Of a DNA stretch of 64,000 nt, positions 12,014 through 23,502 are shown piece by piece. Position 1 is the first letter of the stretch. Every line of letters begins with the position of its first letter. Origin of the DNA: Ziziphus jujuba (lineage: Eukaryota > Streptophyta > Magnoliopsida > Rosales > Rhamnaceae); contig NC_083383.1 in the NCBI RefSeq assembly GCF_031755915.1, positions 24,406,501-24,470,500 on the forward strand, in the 5' to 3' direction. Both the position numbers and the translations under genes were made by a program. Under the pieces are notes generated by a model. The model worked only from the letters and a program-made list of their open reading frames with translations, did not search any database and was not told the DNA's origin.

Positions 12014-13750
12014 TGATTTCCGCAAGTATACGAGTCGTATCAAGTAACAAAGTAATGAAAGAGTATCATTTCCACAAGGATTGATTTTAATTTTTATCTA
12101 ATTACCAAAATTTTGATTAATTATTTTTATCTAAATACACAATTAAAACTAAAAAGAAGACAAGAAATTAAATAATAGAATTGTAAACTAAACCCAAGCA
12201 AAATGACAAAAGAAATGAAATTCAAGTCATAAACACACAATTCAAAAACTTAAAATGGAGTTACAATGAATTTAGAAATCTAGGATTTTGATGTATCCTC
12301 TACCCTTCTTATATTTGATTAATTAGGTTGATAACAGACTAAATTTTATCCTATTTCTAGCTTAGAGAGTTTCCAGTTTAATCTAATCCCATTTTCCAAA
12401 GTGAAATTAGAATCTATGAGTCTTTAATGAAAATTAGAAATTCTTTCTTAAAATTCTAAGTCCTCATGCCTTAAGTCCTCACTTTTAGGGCTACCAAATT
12501 CTTAATCAAACTTTCCAATATCAATTAAGGCCTAGGTTGTGTAAATCTAGTGACTAATTTACCAAATTAAACTTTTCCAAGTATAAGTTAATAAATCTAC
12601 CCAGCACCCAAGCAAATTCCTAAATTCAAGAGTATATTAAACAATAAGTACAAAATTTACACAAGAAAATTGAATAAAAGCAAAAGAAACAGCATCCATT
12701 AATCAAATATTATCAAAGCAGAGGCTCCATCAAAATCCTATCTATAAATTTAGCTACACAAGTTCATAGTAATAACTATAACAAAAATCAAAGTAAAATC
12801 CATAAAGGAAGACATAATCTTCAATAAATAATTCAATAAACCTAAAACAACTTAAAGAACAAGAGATGGAAGAGAAATAACTAATTAGTTGAAAGATCTT
12901 GATGCTCCAATGTCTTGAAAAGCTTCAATCTAAGCTTTTTCTCTCCAGTTGTTCCTCGTCTCTCTCTAAAATATTCCTTGACGTTTATGCCTCCTTTCTT
13001 CCCCTTCAAACGTTTACCTCCTTCCTTTCTTAAACTCTAGCTAAAACGAAAGATCCACCCTCCATTTCAATCCAAAGCCCCTCCTTATTTGACACCTCAT
13101 TGTCATCTTTTATGCTTACAAAAAATAATGAAGTGTGAAAAAGAAAAAAAAATCTATATGGCATGGAGCTTTAAGGGATGCATGCCAACTTGGCATAACT
13201 TGATGCCATCTTCACTGTGATGTGATGAGTTCTAGTGCTTGCCTTGAAGTCAACCTGAAGCATGATGCGTATATGCCAAGCAATGCTACCACACTTGTGA
13301 AAAATAAGGGCGAAGCTTGTACTTGGCATGGAGCTATAAGGATTCACTCCATTTCAGCATGAAGCATAGTGTGTAGCTTAGGCCTACTCCATTTTGGCGT
13401 GGAGCTGTGTGGTTTATGGTGTGGAGTGGAGTTTACTCCATTTTGGGCATGGAGCAAGACGTGGCATGGGAAAATAGCATGAAGCTTGGGTAGACCTTAG
13501 GTTAACTCTATTTTAGCATAGAGCGTGGCATGGAACAAGTGGTATTCTTCATTTTAGCGTGGAGTATTCCCATGTTTGCCAAAATTGCTCTAAACTTTGT
13601 CTTTTCCTCAATAACATGCCATTAACTCCAATCTAAAGCTTACGATCAAAATCTTCAACAAAAAGCATTAAAAGTCAAATAAAGCTTATGTTTTTAAGCC
13701 ATTAATCAATTACTAAGGGTCAAATAAGTGCGTAAAAATCTCACTTATCA
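12014..13750 (-). repeat. LTR of the TGATAAGTGA type, left end of the composite
   Basis: Read on the minus strand it starts TGATAAGTGAGATTTTTACG and ends CGTATACTTGCGGAAATCA, with the usual TG/CA ends, about 1737 bp. A purine-rich tract lies just outside its start, so it stands where a 3' LTR should be. No match to it was found elsewhere in the window, including the other end of the composite. Confidence 0.65.
13160..13580. repeat. Degenerate repeat of a CATTTTGGCGTGGAG-like motif inside the LTR
   Basis: Variants of ACTCCATTTTGGCGTGGAGC recur about five times with irregular spacing (near 13345, 13389, 13437, 13505 and 13547), together with GGCATGGAGC units. It looks like an old local amplification within the LTR. 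Confidence 0.55.
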
Positions 13751-13766
13751 AACTCCTCCAAACTTG
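13751..13766 (-). other. Polypurine tract next to the TGATAAGTGA LTR
   Basis: The minus strand reads CAAGTTTGGAGGAGTT immediately before TGATAAGTGA. This is a purine-rich plus-strand primer in the expected place for a 3' LTR. Confidence 0.6.
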
Positions 13767-13935
13767 ATTAATTGCTTATCCTCCAAAAACAACACACTTA
13801 TTCAAATTAAAAGGCACTCCAAAAACTAAATATATGAAAAACAAGACTAAAGATTTATTTCTAGTTATAAAATCCAAGTTCAGGTAGTTATTATAATATG
13901 ATGGGCCCTAATGAGAACTTCAAAGTAAACTGTCA

Positions 13936-14955
13936 TCCTACTATCTTATTTTCTAGATTAGCACGTTCACTTAAAGGTAAATGTGTTAAATCTAATAGAG
14001 TTAAAGGGTTAAATAAATATACAATTTCAAATGTAGTATATTTAGTAACTGAATGCATTGACCTATTATAAGCAAATTCCACATATGGTAACATTCTTCC
14101 CATGTTCTTAAATTTCGTAACAATGCAAACAAAGTCCTATTTACTACTTCAGTTTATCCATTAGTTTGTGGATGACAAGTAGTTGAAAATAAAAGTTTAG
14201 TCTCTAACTTAGCCCACAATTTTTTCCAAAAGTAACTTAAGAGCATAGCATCCCTATCCGAAATAATTGTCCTAAGCATTCCATGTAGTCTAACAATTTT
14301 CCTAAAGAATAAATTAGCCACATTAGATGTATCACCAATTTTATTACATACAATGAAATGTGTTATCTTAGAAAACCTATTAACAACTACAAATATTGAA
14401 TCTTTTGCATTCCTAGAACTAGGTAAACCAAGAATAAAATCCATATACAAATCAACCCATGGATGAGATGGAATCGTCAATGGAAGATACAAACTGTGTG
14501 GCTTCAATCTTGACTTAGAGTTTCGGTATTTCAAACATCTCTCACATATTCTTTCCATATCTCTCTTCATGTTAGGCCAATAAAAATGTTCTTGCAGTAA
14601 AGATAGAGTTTTAACAACTCCAAAATGTCCCATTAAACCTCCACCATGACTTTCCTTAACTAGTAACTTCCTAATGCTACAATGAGGCACACAAAGTTGA
14701 TTTTCCCTAAACAAATATCCCTCAAAAATATAAAATTTATTATAATCATGCTTAGCACAATTTTTAAATATCTCATCAAAGTCACTATCATGCTCATAAA
14801 GTTCTTTCAAATCCAAGCAATCTAGCATCTTAGGCAGAAAACAATACATACCTTCCGGATAGTGCATCGGCAACCATATTTTCCTTATCTTTCTTGTAGC
14901 AGATGACATAAGAAAAAGTTTCAACAAATTCAACCCACTTCTCATGCCCTTGGTT
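13936..14955 (-). pseudogene. Gypsy integrase, broken
   Basis: The zinc-binding part ([12 protein letters not shown], then CERCLKYRN) and the catalytic core with WVDLYMDF and ISDRDAM are open as far as HPQTNG, where the frame breaks at 14154. Homology continues in broken frames ([21 protein letters not shown], then NPLTLLDL) to about 13936. The part after the core, normally several hundred residues in CRM-type elements, is missing before the polypurine tract. The aspartates of the catalytic triad are visible; the glutamate region is disrupted. Confidence 0.8.
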
Positions 14956-15550
14956 GAGCTTCCCTTGGCCTTTAATGTGCTTCAATGATTCATGATCCGT
15001 GTGAATCACAAATTGCTTCAGAATCAAGTAATGTTGCCATGTCTCCAAAGCTCTCATCAAAGCATACATCTATTTGTCATAGGTTAGATAGTTTAGTGCA
15101 ACTCCATTTAACTTTTCACTAAAGTAAGTTATGGGTCTTCCTTCTTGCATCAAAACAGCTTCAATACCTACACTCGAAGCATCATATTTAATTTCAAAAA
15201 TTTTATCAAAATTCAGCAATATCAATAAAGGAGCATTAGATAATTTTTCTTTCAACAAATTGAAAGACTTCTTTTGTGTTTCGCCTCGTTTGAACGCAAC
15301 ATTCTTCTTGACAACCTCAGTCAAAAGTGCTGCGATAGTGCTAAAATCCTTAGCTAGCCAAACTATAAAGACTTCTTACTTGGGTGATAGAAGTAGGTTT
15401 TGGCCAATCTTGTATAGCTTTCACCTTGGATTGGTCAACCTTAATTTCTACAGCACTTACAATAAATTCTAGAAAAACAAGTTCACCTTTGCAAAAATCA
15501 CACTTCTTAAGATTAGGGAATAATCTTTCCTTCCTAAGAATATTTAAAAC
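14956..15550 (-). pseudogene. Gypsy RT connection and RNase H, broken
   Basis: Open pieces read LTEVVKKN-type and NLLKEKLSNAPLL, IKYDASSVGIEAVLMQEGRP, YFSEKLNG, then [12 protein letters not shown] and VADALSGRY. This is the RNase H domain of gypsy elements in the usual order after RT. The linker between RT and RNase H (15330-15550) carries stops. It has no function as a gene. Confidence 0.82.
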
Positions 15551-16075
15551 TTACCTAAGATGTCCTACATAGTCATCAAGATTTCGGCTATACACAAAAA
15601 TATCATCAAAATATACAACCACAAATTTTCCAATGAATGGATGCATGACATGATTCATTAACCTTATAAAAGTGCTAGGTGTTTTAGTTAAACCAAAAGG
15701 TATTACTAACCATTTATACAATCCATATTTAGTTTTAAATGTGGTTTTCCATTCATCACCCTCTTTCATCCTAATTTGATGATATCCACTCCTAAGATCA
15801 ATTTTTGAAAACATACATGCACCATGTAATTCATCAAGCATATAATCTAACCTAGGAATTGGATGCCTATATTTAATAGTTATATTATTAATAGCCCTAC
15901 AATCTACACACATGCACCATGATCCATCTTTCTTAGGTACTAATAAAACAGGGACAGCACATGGACTCATACTCTCACGAATATAACTTTGATCTAGCAA
16001 CTCACTTACCTGCCTTTGTAATTCCTTTGTCTCATCAGGATTACTCCTATATATAGGCCCATTAGGAATTATAGC
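15551..16075 (-). pseudogene. Gypsy reverse transcriptase core, interrupted upstream by a solo LTR
   Basis: The frame holds IIPNGPIYRSNPDETKEL, PVLLVPKKDGSW, FSKIDLRSGYHQIRM, LVIPFGLTKTPSTF and the catalytic YFDDIFVYS. Its N-terminal side is cut by the LTR inserted at 16081. The upstream residues resume beyond 19053, so the insertion lies in the block just before the IIPN motif. The domain order and wording fit the CRM lineage or a close relative. Confidence 0.88.
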
Positions 16076-16080
16076 TCTCA
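16076..16080 (+). other. Target-site duplication TCTCA, left copy
   Basis: TCTCA directly precedes the TGTAACACCC start of the solo LTR and is repeated at 19049-19053 after its end, a 5-bp duplication as made by Ty3/gypsy and Ty1/copia integrases. Confidence 0.9.
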
Positions 16081-19048
16081 TGTAACACCCCGTCCCAAAT
16101 CGCACCGGAATCCGTGCACGTTGACCGTTGACCGAAGGGGTCAAAAGTTGACTTTTTAAATCGGTGAGAATGTTGAGTTGACTAGGGTACCGTGGCGAAG
16201 TGCACGATGCCACGAGTTCGTAGACTGGTAGCACGTCGAAAACGGAGCTACGGTTTGAAAGTTATGGACGAAACAAGTTGCGGTCCAAACTGTCCAAGGG
16301 GTGCCGGAGTTGACTTTTTGTTTATGGGGAATTGAGCTTTGACTCATGCATGGTTGTGAAGTGCTCGTCGATACGAATTCACAGACTAGCGGCACGCTCA
16401 AAACGGACATCCGGTTAAAAAGTTATGGACGTTTGAAGTTTACCGGATACCGTATTATTTTAATGTTTTTTTTGGGTCGGTGAACAGTGAAACGCCACGT
16501 GTCAGTTTCTGATTGGTCCACGTGGCATGAACAGTGTCACACAAGGGTTTTTATTTGTTAAAATTCCCGGGGAAGAGAGAGAAAGAGAGAGAGGAGAGAG
16601 AAAGAGAGAGAAAGAGCCACCGCCGGCCACCGGAGTTTTCCACTGTTCCGGCCGAGTTACTGTACACGCGCCGGACAGAAAGCTTGCCCACCTCATTTCC
16701 GGCAAAACCTCCAAATTTCACGGCGAACGGCCGCCGGACGCGCCCGGATCGGACGTCCGAAGTTTGGCGGCGATTTTTCCCCTCCACCGCCGGCCACCGC
16801 GAATCGGCACTGTTCCGGCCATTTTCCGGCCACACGCGCCTGACAGCCTTGATCCTCTCCTCAAGTCCGGCCTACCCACCAAAAATCACGGCCATCGGAC
16901 CACCGACGCGCCGGGATCGGAGCGTTTTCCAGCGAGGGGTCGAAAATCTTCAAACGGTGATTTCTCCGCCGTCCGACCTCCGTTTTGCTCACCGTCGGTC
17001 CCGTTGGATTGCTCTCCTCACGATCTACAAATCTGCAAAATTTCACAGCCAACGGCCACCGCCGGAAAATACTGTTCCGGTGACCGTTGCCGGTGACGTG
17101 GCGGCCCACCGGAAAATACTGTTCCGGCGAGTACCCGAAAATTCCGGCCAGCTCCAATCCACAGTGTTCGACCTCCTGAACCCAAATCCGACTTCCGTTT
17201 CCGCCAATTCGCGACGGTTTGGGAGAATTGCGGAGCCGAAACTCGAAAAGCTTTCCGGCGAGATTCCGACCCCGTCGGGTTCGATCACCGGAAAGTAAGA
17301 CCGAATCCGTGATCCTCATCACGCGAGCTTCGATTCGGTATATAACTCGTAACCCTTAGATTTCGCTTGGTGTTTGCTCCCCGGGTATCTATTTGGGAAT
17401 TACCCGAATAAAATATTAATATTTTTGGTTTGTGCACTGTGGTTGTTTAGGTGCACGCGCGAGTAGTGGAGTGGATCCCGAGGAGGATCTTAGTTGATTT
17501 GCGCTCTCCAGGTGAGTGACCCACCTTCAAAAATTATTTTGGGCAATTAATTAAATTTAATTGGTATTTAATTTAGTATTTAATTACGCTCATGTGGTGT
17601 GGTTTAATTATGGTTTTAATGCGGTTTAATTTAATTTATTTGTTATGCATGAGCAAGGTATGTTTCGGTATTAATTTTACGTGGTTTCAAATGTGATTTC
17701 TCGGGCATAATTAGGTTAAATATTTTACGAAAATATTTGGTTATATTTTATAAAATATGCCCGTGGTATTTTTATGGTTGCATTTCGTATTTCGAGAAAA
17801 TTGTGGTTTGTTGGTTATCAATGTTTCGTACCGGGTTACTAAATAAAAATATGTGGGATGGTGTTTGTGAAAATTTGGTATACTTCCCACGGTGGTTTTT
17901 TGGAAAAACGGTACGGTTGGTTGTTTATGTTAATTTTTAGACGCACTCATACAGTATTGGTGTTCTGGTGTATGGTGTATGGACACGTGGTAGTGCGCAG
18001 TTATTATCTGGTTTAGCGCACGGTTATTACTTCACCCGTGAGTTGCCATTGGACCGTGGGCAGGCAAGGTTATTGTTGCGCACAGCCGCCCCCCTCCTTG
18101 GCCGGGTGATGGTTTTTAGCAGTCGGTACTGTCGGGACGCCGAAGTGACCACTGCAGGTTTCTCTCTTTAACCTCCCGCCAGTCGGTGCTCGGGACGCTG
18201 GGTATCGGAGGGCATCACCGGTATATGGTGTGGTGCGTCAGGTGTAATTGTCGGTGTAATTGCAAATAATGGTTTAAACCCCAAAGGTGTTCAAAATCTA
18301 TTTATTATAATTTATTATATTTTTATTATATATTTGGGGTATGTATTTATTTAATTGTTGTTGTTAAATTATTTAATCCCTTGGTTTTTGGGAGGTATGC
18401 ATATTGGGTTTTGCGAAAAGGTTTTAAAAAGGGAACATTTCAAACGGAGCGATTGGTGAGAGTTTTGAGGGAAATCATTATTTTCCAAAGGTTATTATTA
18501 TTTATTATTAATTGTTGGTATTTGTTCCACTCCTTAATTGTTATTATTTTATTATTATTATCAAAAGGTGTTCAGTAGTTCGGGTTACTCACGGAGATGA
18601 TTAGCATCTCACACTCTTAAATTCCTTTCCCTTAGGTGCAAGTGGTGGTAGACGTTCTTTCGGAGCGAACCAAGTTTTCCGCTGCTGTTGTGTTTCGAGA
18701 AGTTTCTTTGTACTCTTTCATTTCAGTGTATTATTTCTTTTCAGCCTTGTTGTATTTCTGTTGTTTAGCACTTCTTAAAGCTCTGTATACTATTGGAATA
18801 CTTCTGTTTTATTTATGCACTGGACTGTTGTTGCTTTGAGAAATGCTGGAATTTGTGGAATCAGTTTGTAGTTTGTGGGAGGAATAAGGGGATGTTTTTA
18901 GAAGTATGTTTTCAGTGCAGGTAATTTGTGGTAAGTAAATCCCTTAGGGGAGGCTCTGTCGGATTTTCCTTTGGAGGGTCCGGTAGGGTTTCCCTGGGAT
19001 CAGAGCTGTCTAGGGTTCCGGGGAAGGAATTCTGGACGGGTCCTGACA
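16081..19048 (+). mobile_element. 2968-bp solo LTR, TGTAACACCCCG family, copy 1
   Basis: It starts TGTAACACCCCGTCCC, ends GGGTCCTGACA, and is flanked by TCTCA on both sides. There is no internal domain, so unequal recombination between two LTRs is the likely origin. Bases 16600-17330 are very rich in C, G and CpG, unlike everything around, and give several long chance frames on both strands. A GA-rich tract lies at 16571-16617. The motif CAGTCGGT...CGGGACGC occurs twice near 18120 and 18180. Two relatives are at 27977-30794 and 42880-44757. The parent lineage was not identified; a chromovirus is a guess. Confidence 0.93.
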
Positions 19049-19053
19049 TCTCA
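19049..19053 (+). other. Target-site duplication TCTCA, right copy
   Basis: This matches 16076-16080, and the gypsy RT reading resumes immediately after it. Confidence 0.9.
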
Positions 19054-20130
19054 GAACAAAATCAATTTGATGTTCAATTCCTCGGATAGGTGGTAAACCA
19101 CTAGCAATTTTCTCCCCGAAAGACATCATTAAATTCTTGCAAAAGAGAAGAAATAGAACTTGGCAATTCAAGGTCTTCAAGGTTAACTTGATTATTTAGG
19201 TAAAAATCTTTATAAATCATGACCAGCAATGGTTTATTACTCAAAATTGCCTTTTTAACCTCACCTACACTAAGAGAAAAATTTTTCTTTTGCTTCTTTT
19301 TCATCTCTTTTTCTTTCCCACTCTTGGCCACCTTACCTTTTCTCACACTTTCGACTTTTTCACTTTGTTTCTCCCTCTTGGCTTCCTCTCTCTTTTTCCC
19401 TTCAACTTTGGGTTTAGAAATACTTAGCTTAGATGGATGAGTCAGCCTTACCTTCCTTCACAAATGGTGAAGCCGAGGGTGCCATGCTTGCTTTGTTTTT
19501 GAGCCATTCGACCTCCTTCATTTGTTGCATTTGAAATTGGTCTCTAAATACCTCTTTTGGAGTCAACGGCTCGAGCTTAATCGTCTTTCCCTTAAATTTA
19601 AAGACAATAGCATTTTCTCAACTATAATGTATAGTATCTTTATCAAATTTTCGTAGTCTACCTAATAAAACATGTCCGACATGCATAGGCACAACATCAC
19701 ATAAAATAACATCCACATATTTATCAATGTTAAACTTTACCTTGGCTTGTTTGTTCATTTTCATCTCACCACTATCATTAACCCATTGTAATCTATATGG
19801 TTCAGGATGTTTAATAGTTTTTTACCCTAATTTCTCAATCACAACATTACTAGTTACATTAGCACAACTTCCACTATCAATTATCATGCTACAAATATAA
19901 CCTTGAATTTCACATTGGGTATGAAAGATGTTTCTCTTTGTACTTGATCCTCATCTTTATATATGGTTAGAACTCTCATTCTTACCAAGCTTAGTTTGGC
20001 TTTTGAAGCTTTAAATGTCTCGACTTCGTCTTGTTCTTCATCTCCAATTTCTTCATCAACAAATTCGGCCTCTTCCTTGGATTCTTCACTTTGGGACTCT
20101 AACTCTCCACTGCCTTTCAGCACCATTATT
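19054..20130 (-). pseudogene. Gypsy aspartic protease and start of RT, broken
   Basis: The minus strand reads an acidic spacer, then the protease active site in MIIDSGSCANV (Asp-Ser-Gly at about 19870-19878). The typical blocks HPEPYRLQWVNDSGE, VILCDVVPMHVGHVLLGR and ITLEPLTPKEVF follow in broken frames. A lysine-rich region leads to the beginning of RT at 19054. Stops and frameshifts break it several times. Confidence 0.78.
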
Positions 20131-21155
20131 TTTCAATTCAGACATTGACTGGCAATAGGTCCTCGACCCTGGCACTTAATTTAGATGCCGGTGGGTGTTT
20201 GGTCAAATTGTCCTTCCTGGTTAGTTGGAGCTTTCTTCACCATGTTTCGGTTTTGGCTTTGTATCATACGTGGGATTGCTTCTCCAAACACTTGAATTAG
20301 GCCTCCCACTGCTGGAAACACCTCCAAACCATGAGCTTGTACTCCTCCTCTTGAATTGGTTCTCAATTTTAATAGCCACATGAAACATCTCTTCCAATTC
20401 CACATATTGTTGCAATTCCATTTGGTTAGCTATCTCTCAGTTCAAACCTCCCAAAAACCTTGCCATGGTTGCCTCACGATCCTCATTCATACTTAACCTC
20501 ATCATGAGCATCTCCATCTCTTTGTAGTAGTCCTTCACAGTCCTACTTCCTTGTGATAATGATTGAAGTTTTTGATGTAGCAACCTATGATAGTGAGTCG
20601 GCAGAAATCTCTTTCTCATGGTTCCTTTCATATATCACCATCACCAACCCTCCTTTAGGTACCTTGCTCATTAGTCCACCATTGGAGTACATAATATCCA
20701 AATTCCAAAGCGGCCAATTTAACCTTCTTTGCCTCGGAATAGTTATGGCAATCGAATATCATCTCCATACACTCATTCCACTCTAAATAAGCCTCTGGAT
20801 CACTCTTTCCCATAAAATGTGGTATATTGACCTTAATATTTCCAAGGTCATTATCTTCCCCCTAGATTTTCTCCCACGGATTTTCCTTCCTTGGAGTGCA
20901 AAAACTTCTTCAAACTCCTCCTTTAGGTTATCTCCATAATATCCTCCTTCGAATTCCTCCCTATAATGTCCGCGGCCTCCTTGACCTCCTTGGTGTTAAT
21001 GTCTTGGATTCGGCCTACATTGGGAGATTCTATCCATTCTTTGATTTAGGTGGTCAAAGTGAGCATTCATTCTTTGAAGTTGTTCCAAAACTGCCATCAT
21101 GTCGGTAAGTTACCTCCACTTCCCGTTGCTCTATAATCTCCTTTGAATCCCATGG
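20131..21155 (-). pseudogene. Gypsy gag, broken
   Basis: The probable start MGFKGDYRATGSGG is near 21155. Best preserved is 20437-20631, with MRKRFLPTHYHRLLHQKLQS, DYYKEMEMLMMRL and EDREATMARFLGGLN, the capsid-like block of CRM-type gag. Next comes LQQYVELEEMFHVAIKIENQ. Zinc-knuckle cysteines (RGPIASQCLN-like, seen near 20130-20160) are degraded. It is non-functional. Confidence 0.8.
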
Positions 21156-22374
21156 CTTCCTATTCAATATTTCTTAATGAATCACCTCCTTTTATCATTC
21201 TTATATCTATCATGTTAGTAAAAATTATGCAAAAATTCTTACCAAAATCACTACTTCACATGCTTCACTCAAACAAGGTTTCGACACTCGTGTTTGCACA
21301 CTAGTTTCAACTTTTAACCCTCTTTTAAGCTACACTCTCTTGCCTTTTTCCACTCAAAAAATTATCTCAAAGTTCTAATTAAAACACACTCAAAATGGTA
21401 AATAGATCATAAGTATACCCGAATTAAACTTATCAATAAAATAGCAACAAAAAGCAAGCAAATATCAAGTGAATTGATAAAACCTAGTCTCGACTTAACT
21501 AACCAAAACAAAGGTAAAATTAACAAAGAAAATTTTTGGACTTAACAAGAGATAAATCATAATATTAAGGACTATTAAGGACTAATAATTCAAGGATAAA
21601 ATTTAGAAAAGAGATTCAAACAACGAACAAGAAACAATTCGAACAAAATGTGAAATACTTGTTGGTTGTAGTTCTTATAATTTAAGTTTTTGTTTCAAAT
21701 CCTTTACCAATTTTAATCCAAACAATTTTTGCGCTCAAAATCCAAAATCTAGCAATTGAATATTGAATAAATAATCAAGAACCCAGCAGTTACAATTGTG
21801 TTTCCAGAAAATAAACAATCCACAATAATGATCTACCAAACCTGCCTTTATGCAGTAAATTTTTTTTTTTTTTATCTTCGGCTTTTCTTTCTTTTCTTTT
21901 CTTTTTCTTTTTTTTTTTAAAAACAATCACTCACAAAATATAATCGCCAACTCCAGTAGCAAGAAACAACACCAAAAATGCAATTCCAATGCCAAAATCT
22001 CACCAAACCCAATCCACACTACAAACAAGAACAAATTGCATAATTTCTAGGTTTTTATGCAATATGCTTTCAAATCTCTCTTCTTCTTTTTTGAATATAT
22101 AAATGCAACTAATTAAGGTTAAAACAGTAAATAAAAATCAACAATAAACCAAATTACGAAGAACTAATATGCAAAACAACCAACAAACTAGGAAGCAAAA
22201 ATTTAGCTAAATAATTAAACAAATTCGGCTTTGTATAAAAAATTGGATTTTTTTTAAAAAAAAAAACTGCAGAACGTGGATAGATAAGAAAAAAATCTTA
22301 ACCTAATGTTAAAATTGTAGAATAACACAAAACAAAATAAAGCAAATAAGATAGACCAAACCTAAGCAAAATTT
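21156..22374 (-). other. Gypsy 5' leader, non-coding
   Basis: This AT-rich stretch between the primer-binding site and gag contains poly-T/poly-A runs (21858-21920, 22248-22266). No reading frame of note was seen. It is the expected untranslated leader of the element. Confidence 0.55.
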
Positions 22375-22389
22375 GGCTCTGATATCAAA
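22375..22389 (-). other. Primer-binding site, initiator tRNA-Met type
   Basis: The minus strand reads TTTGATATCAGAGCC directly after the LTR end, against the usual TGGTATCAGAGCC. It differs by one G to A change in the core. This places the 1.1-kb LTR at 22390-23502 as the true 5' LTR of the gag-pol read here. Confidence 0.75.
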
Positions 22390-23502
22390 TTATATGAACC
22401 TAAGTCGACTTACTCCTAAACCTGTATTATATTAGCCCGGATCGAAAATTAAGTTCAGATTTTAATGGTCACCTTAACCCCTAATCAACTTGTGATTAGA
22501 AACCTTGTTATATAATGAAGACGCCACATAGGTGATGGATGTCCTATTGATAAATCAAACTAAAACACTTGATTTTTATGAAGTATTTTAGGTGTTCAAA
22601 GAGAATAAAGAGAATTCTTTCTCACAAATATTTTTCTGTATGAATAATGTACTGAATTTTTATTGAAAAAATAATCCTTAAATAGGTTTGAAGTCACAAA
22701 ACAAAACCCTAAATGATTAGGTCAAAAACCAGCCACCATAGTGGTTTCCTTAATGTGGCTGAATTCCACTTCCTTACCAATTCTAATTTAGATTAATTAA
22801 TTCTTTTATTTCGCATTAGAAATTAATTAACTTGCAATTCAAATAACAAATTACCTATCTTCCTAAAGTGATTTTTCCAGAAAATAAATAAATAAAAATC
22901 AAAATAAAAGATAATATCCTAAAACAAAAGTCAAATTACAAATTAGGAAACTAGTTGACTAGTTTTCAAACTAAGCTGTCGTTGACCAATCACCGACTAG
23001 TTTAGGCTCAAAATCAGCTCCAATATGCCATTTAGAATACCAAATAGGATTAGTATTTATTCCCATATGTTGCCTTTGATTGGAATATGTAAAACTTTCT
23101 TGATCAACAAAAGAAGTCATAGCCAGTGCCAAATTGGACCTTTTTGACCAAATGGAGTCTTATGCCCAAATGTAATGTTTGGTCCATCTTGCTTCTACCT
23201 TGACATGATTTCACGATCTCTTGGAGTGTCCAATCTCATTCATAAGTTAACAAATTAATTCATTGCTGCCCAGGATCCATAGATGCACCAAAATAGCTTG
23301 CCGGATCCATTTCGTCCTTCGTAACTTGGATGCACAATACGAGCTTTGGATCTTTGGGTCATATCCTATAAAGTTTGAACCACACCTTGTATAAATGTAA
23401 CCACATTTTCCTTAAATCTCTTAGCTTATACCCTCGTGATTGATCCCCTCTTTATTTGTACAGGATCAGCACTTCAGCGGGTAGTTGGTTGTACTGGTCA
23501 CA
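22390..23502 (-). repeat. 5' LTR of the composite; 1.1-kb LTR family, copy 1
   Basis: It is about 1113 bp; minus-strand start TGTGACCAGTAC and end TTCATATAA (family end CGTATCA). It aligns along its whole length with solo LTRs at 36232-37366 and 40193-41306, for example AAGAGATTTAAGG near the start and CCTATTGATAA near the end. It is clearly more diverged than those two are from each other. Confidence 0.85.

Larger units (their letters stand above)
12014..23502 (-). mobile_element. Composite Ty3/gypsy retrotransposon with mismatched LTRs
   Basis: Read on the minus strand, the order is: LTR (23502-22390), primer-binding site, gag, protease, RT, RNase H, integrase, polypurine tract, LTR (13750-12014). 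The pol sequence has the style of CRM-lineage chromoviruses (PVLLVPKKDGSW, IRMKEGDEWKTTFKTKYGLY). The two terminal LTRs are not related: one begins TGTGACC and is about 1.1 kb, the other begins TGATAAGTGA and is about 1.7 kb. Flanking 5-bp sequences (ATTAA on the left, GATCT on the right) also differ, so this is not a single clean insertion. RT is interrupted by a solo LTR at 16081-19048. The element is dead, with stops and frameshifts throughout. Confidence 0.8.

Noticed and set aside
12014..13750. Left LTR as a solo LTR with its own target duplication
   Set aside because: The flanking pentamers are ATTAA and AACTC, which do not match, and a polypurine tract adjoins the right side, so it looks like a 3' LTR.
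16527..17322. Long open frames (up to 254 codons) on both strands in the CpG-rich section
   Set aside because: They overlap each other in several frames, resemble no family, and lie wholly inside a solo LTR with a proven target duplication. High GC content alone explains the lack of stops.
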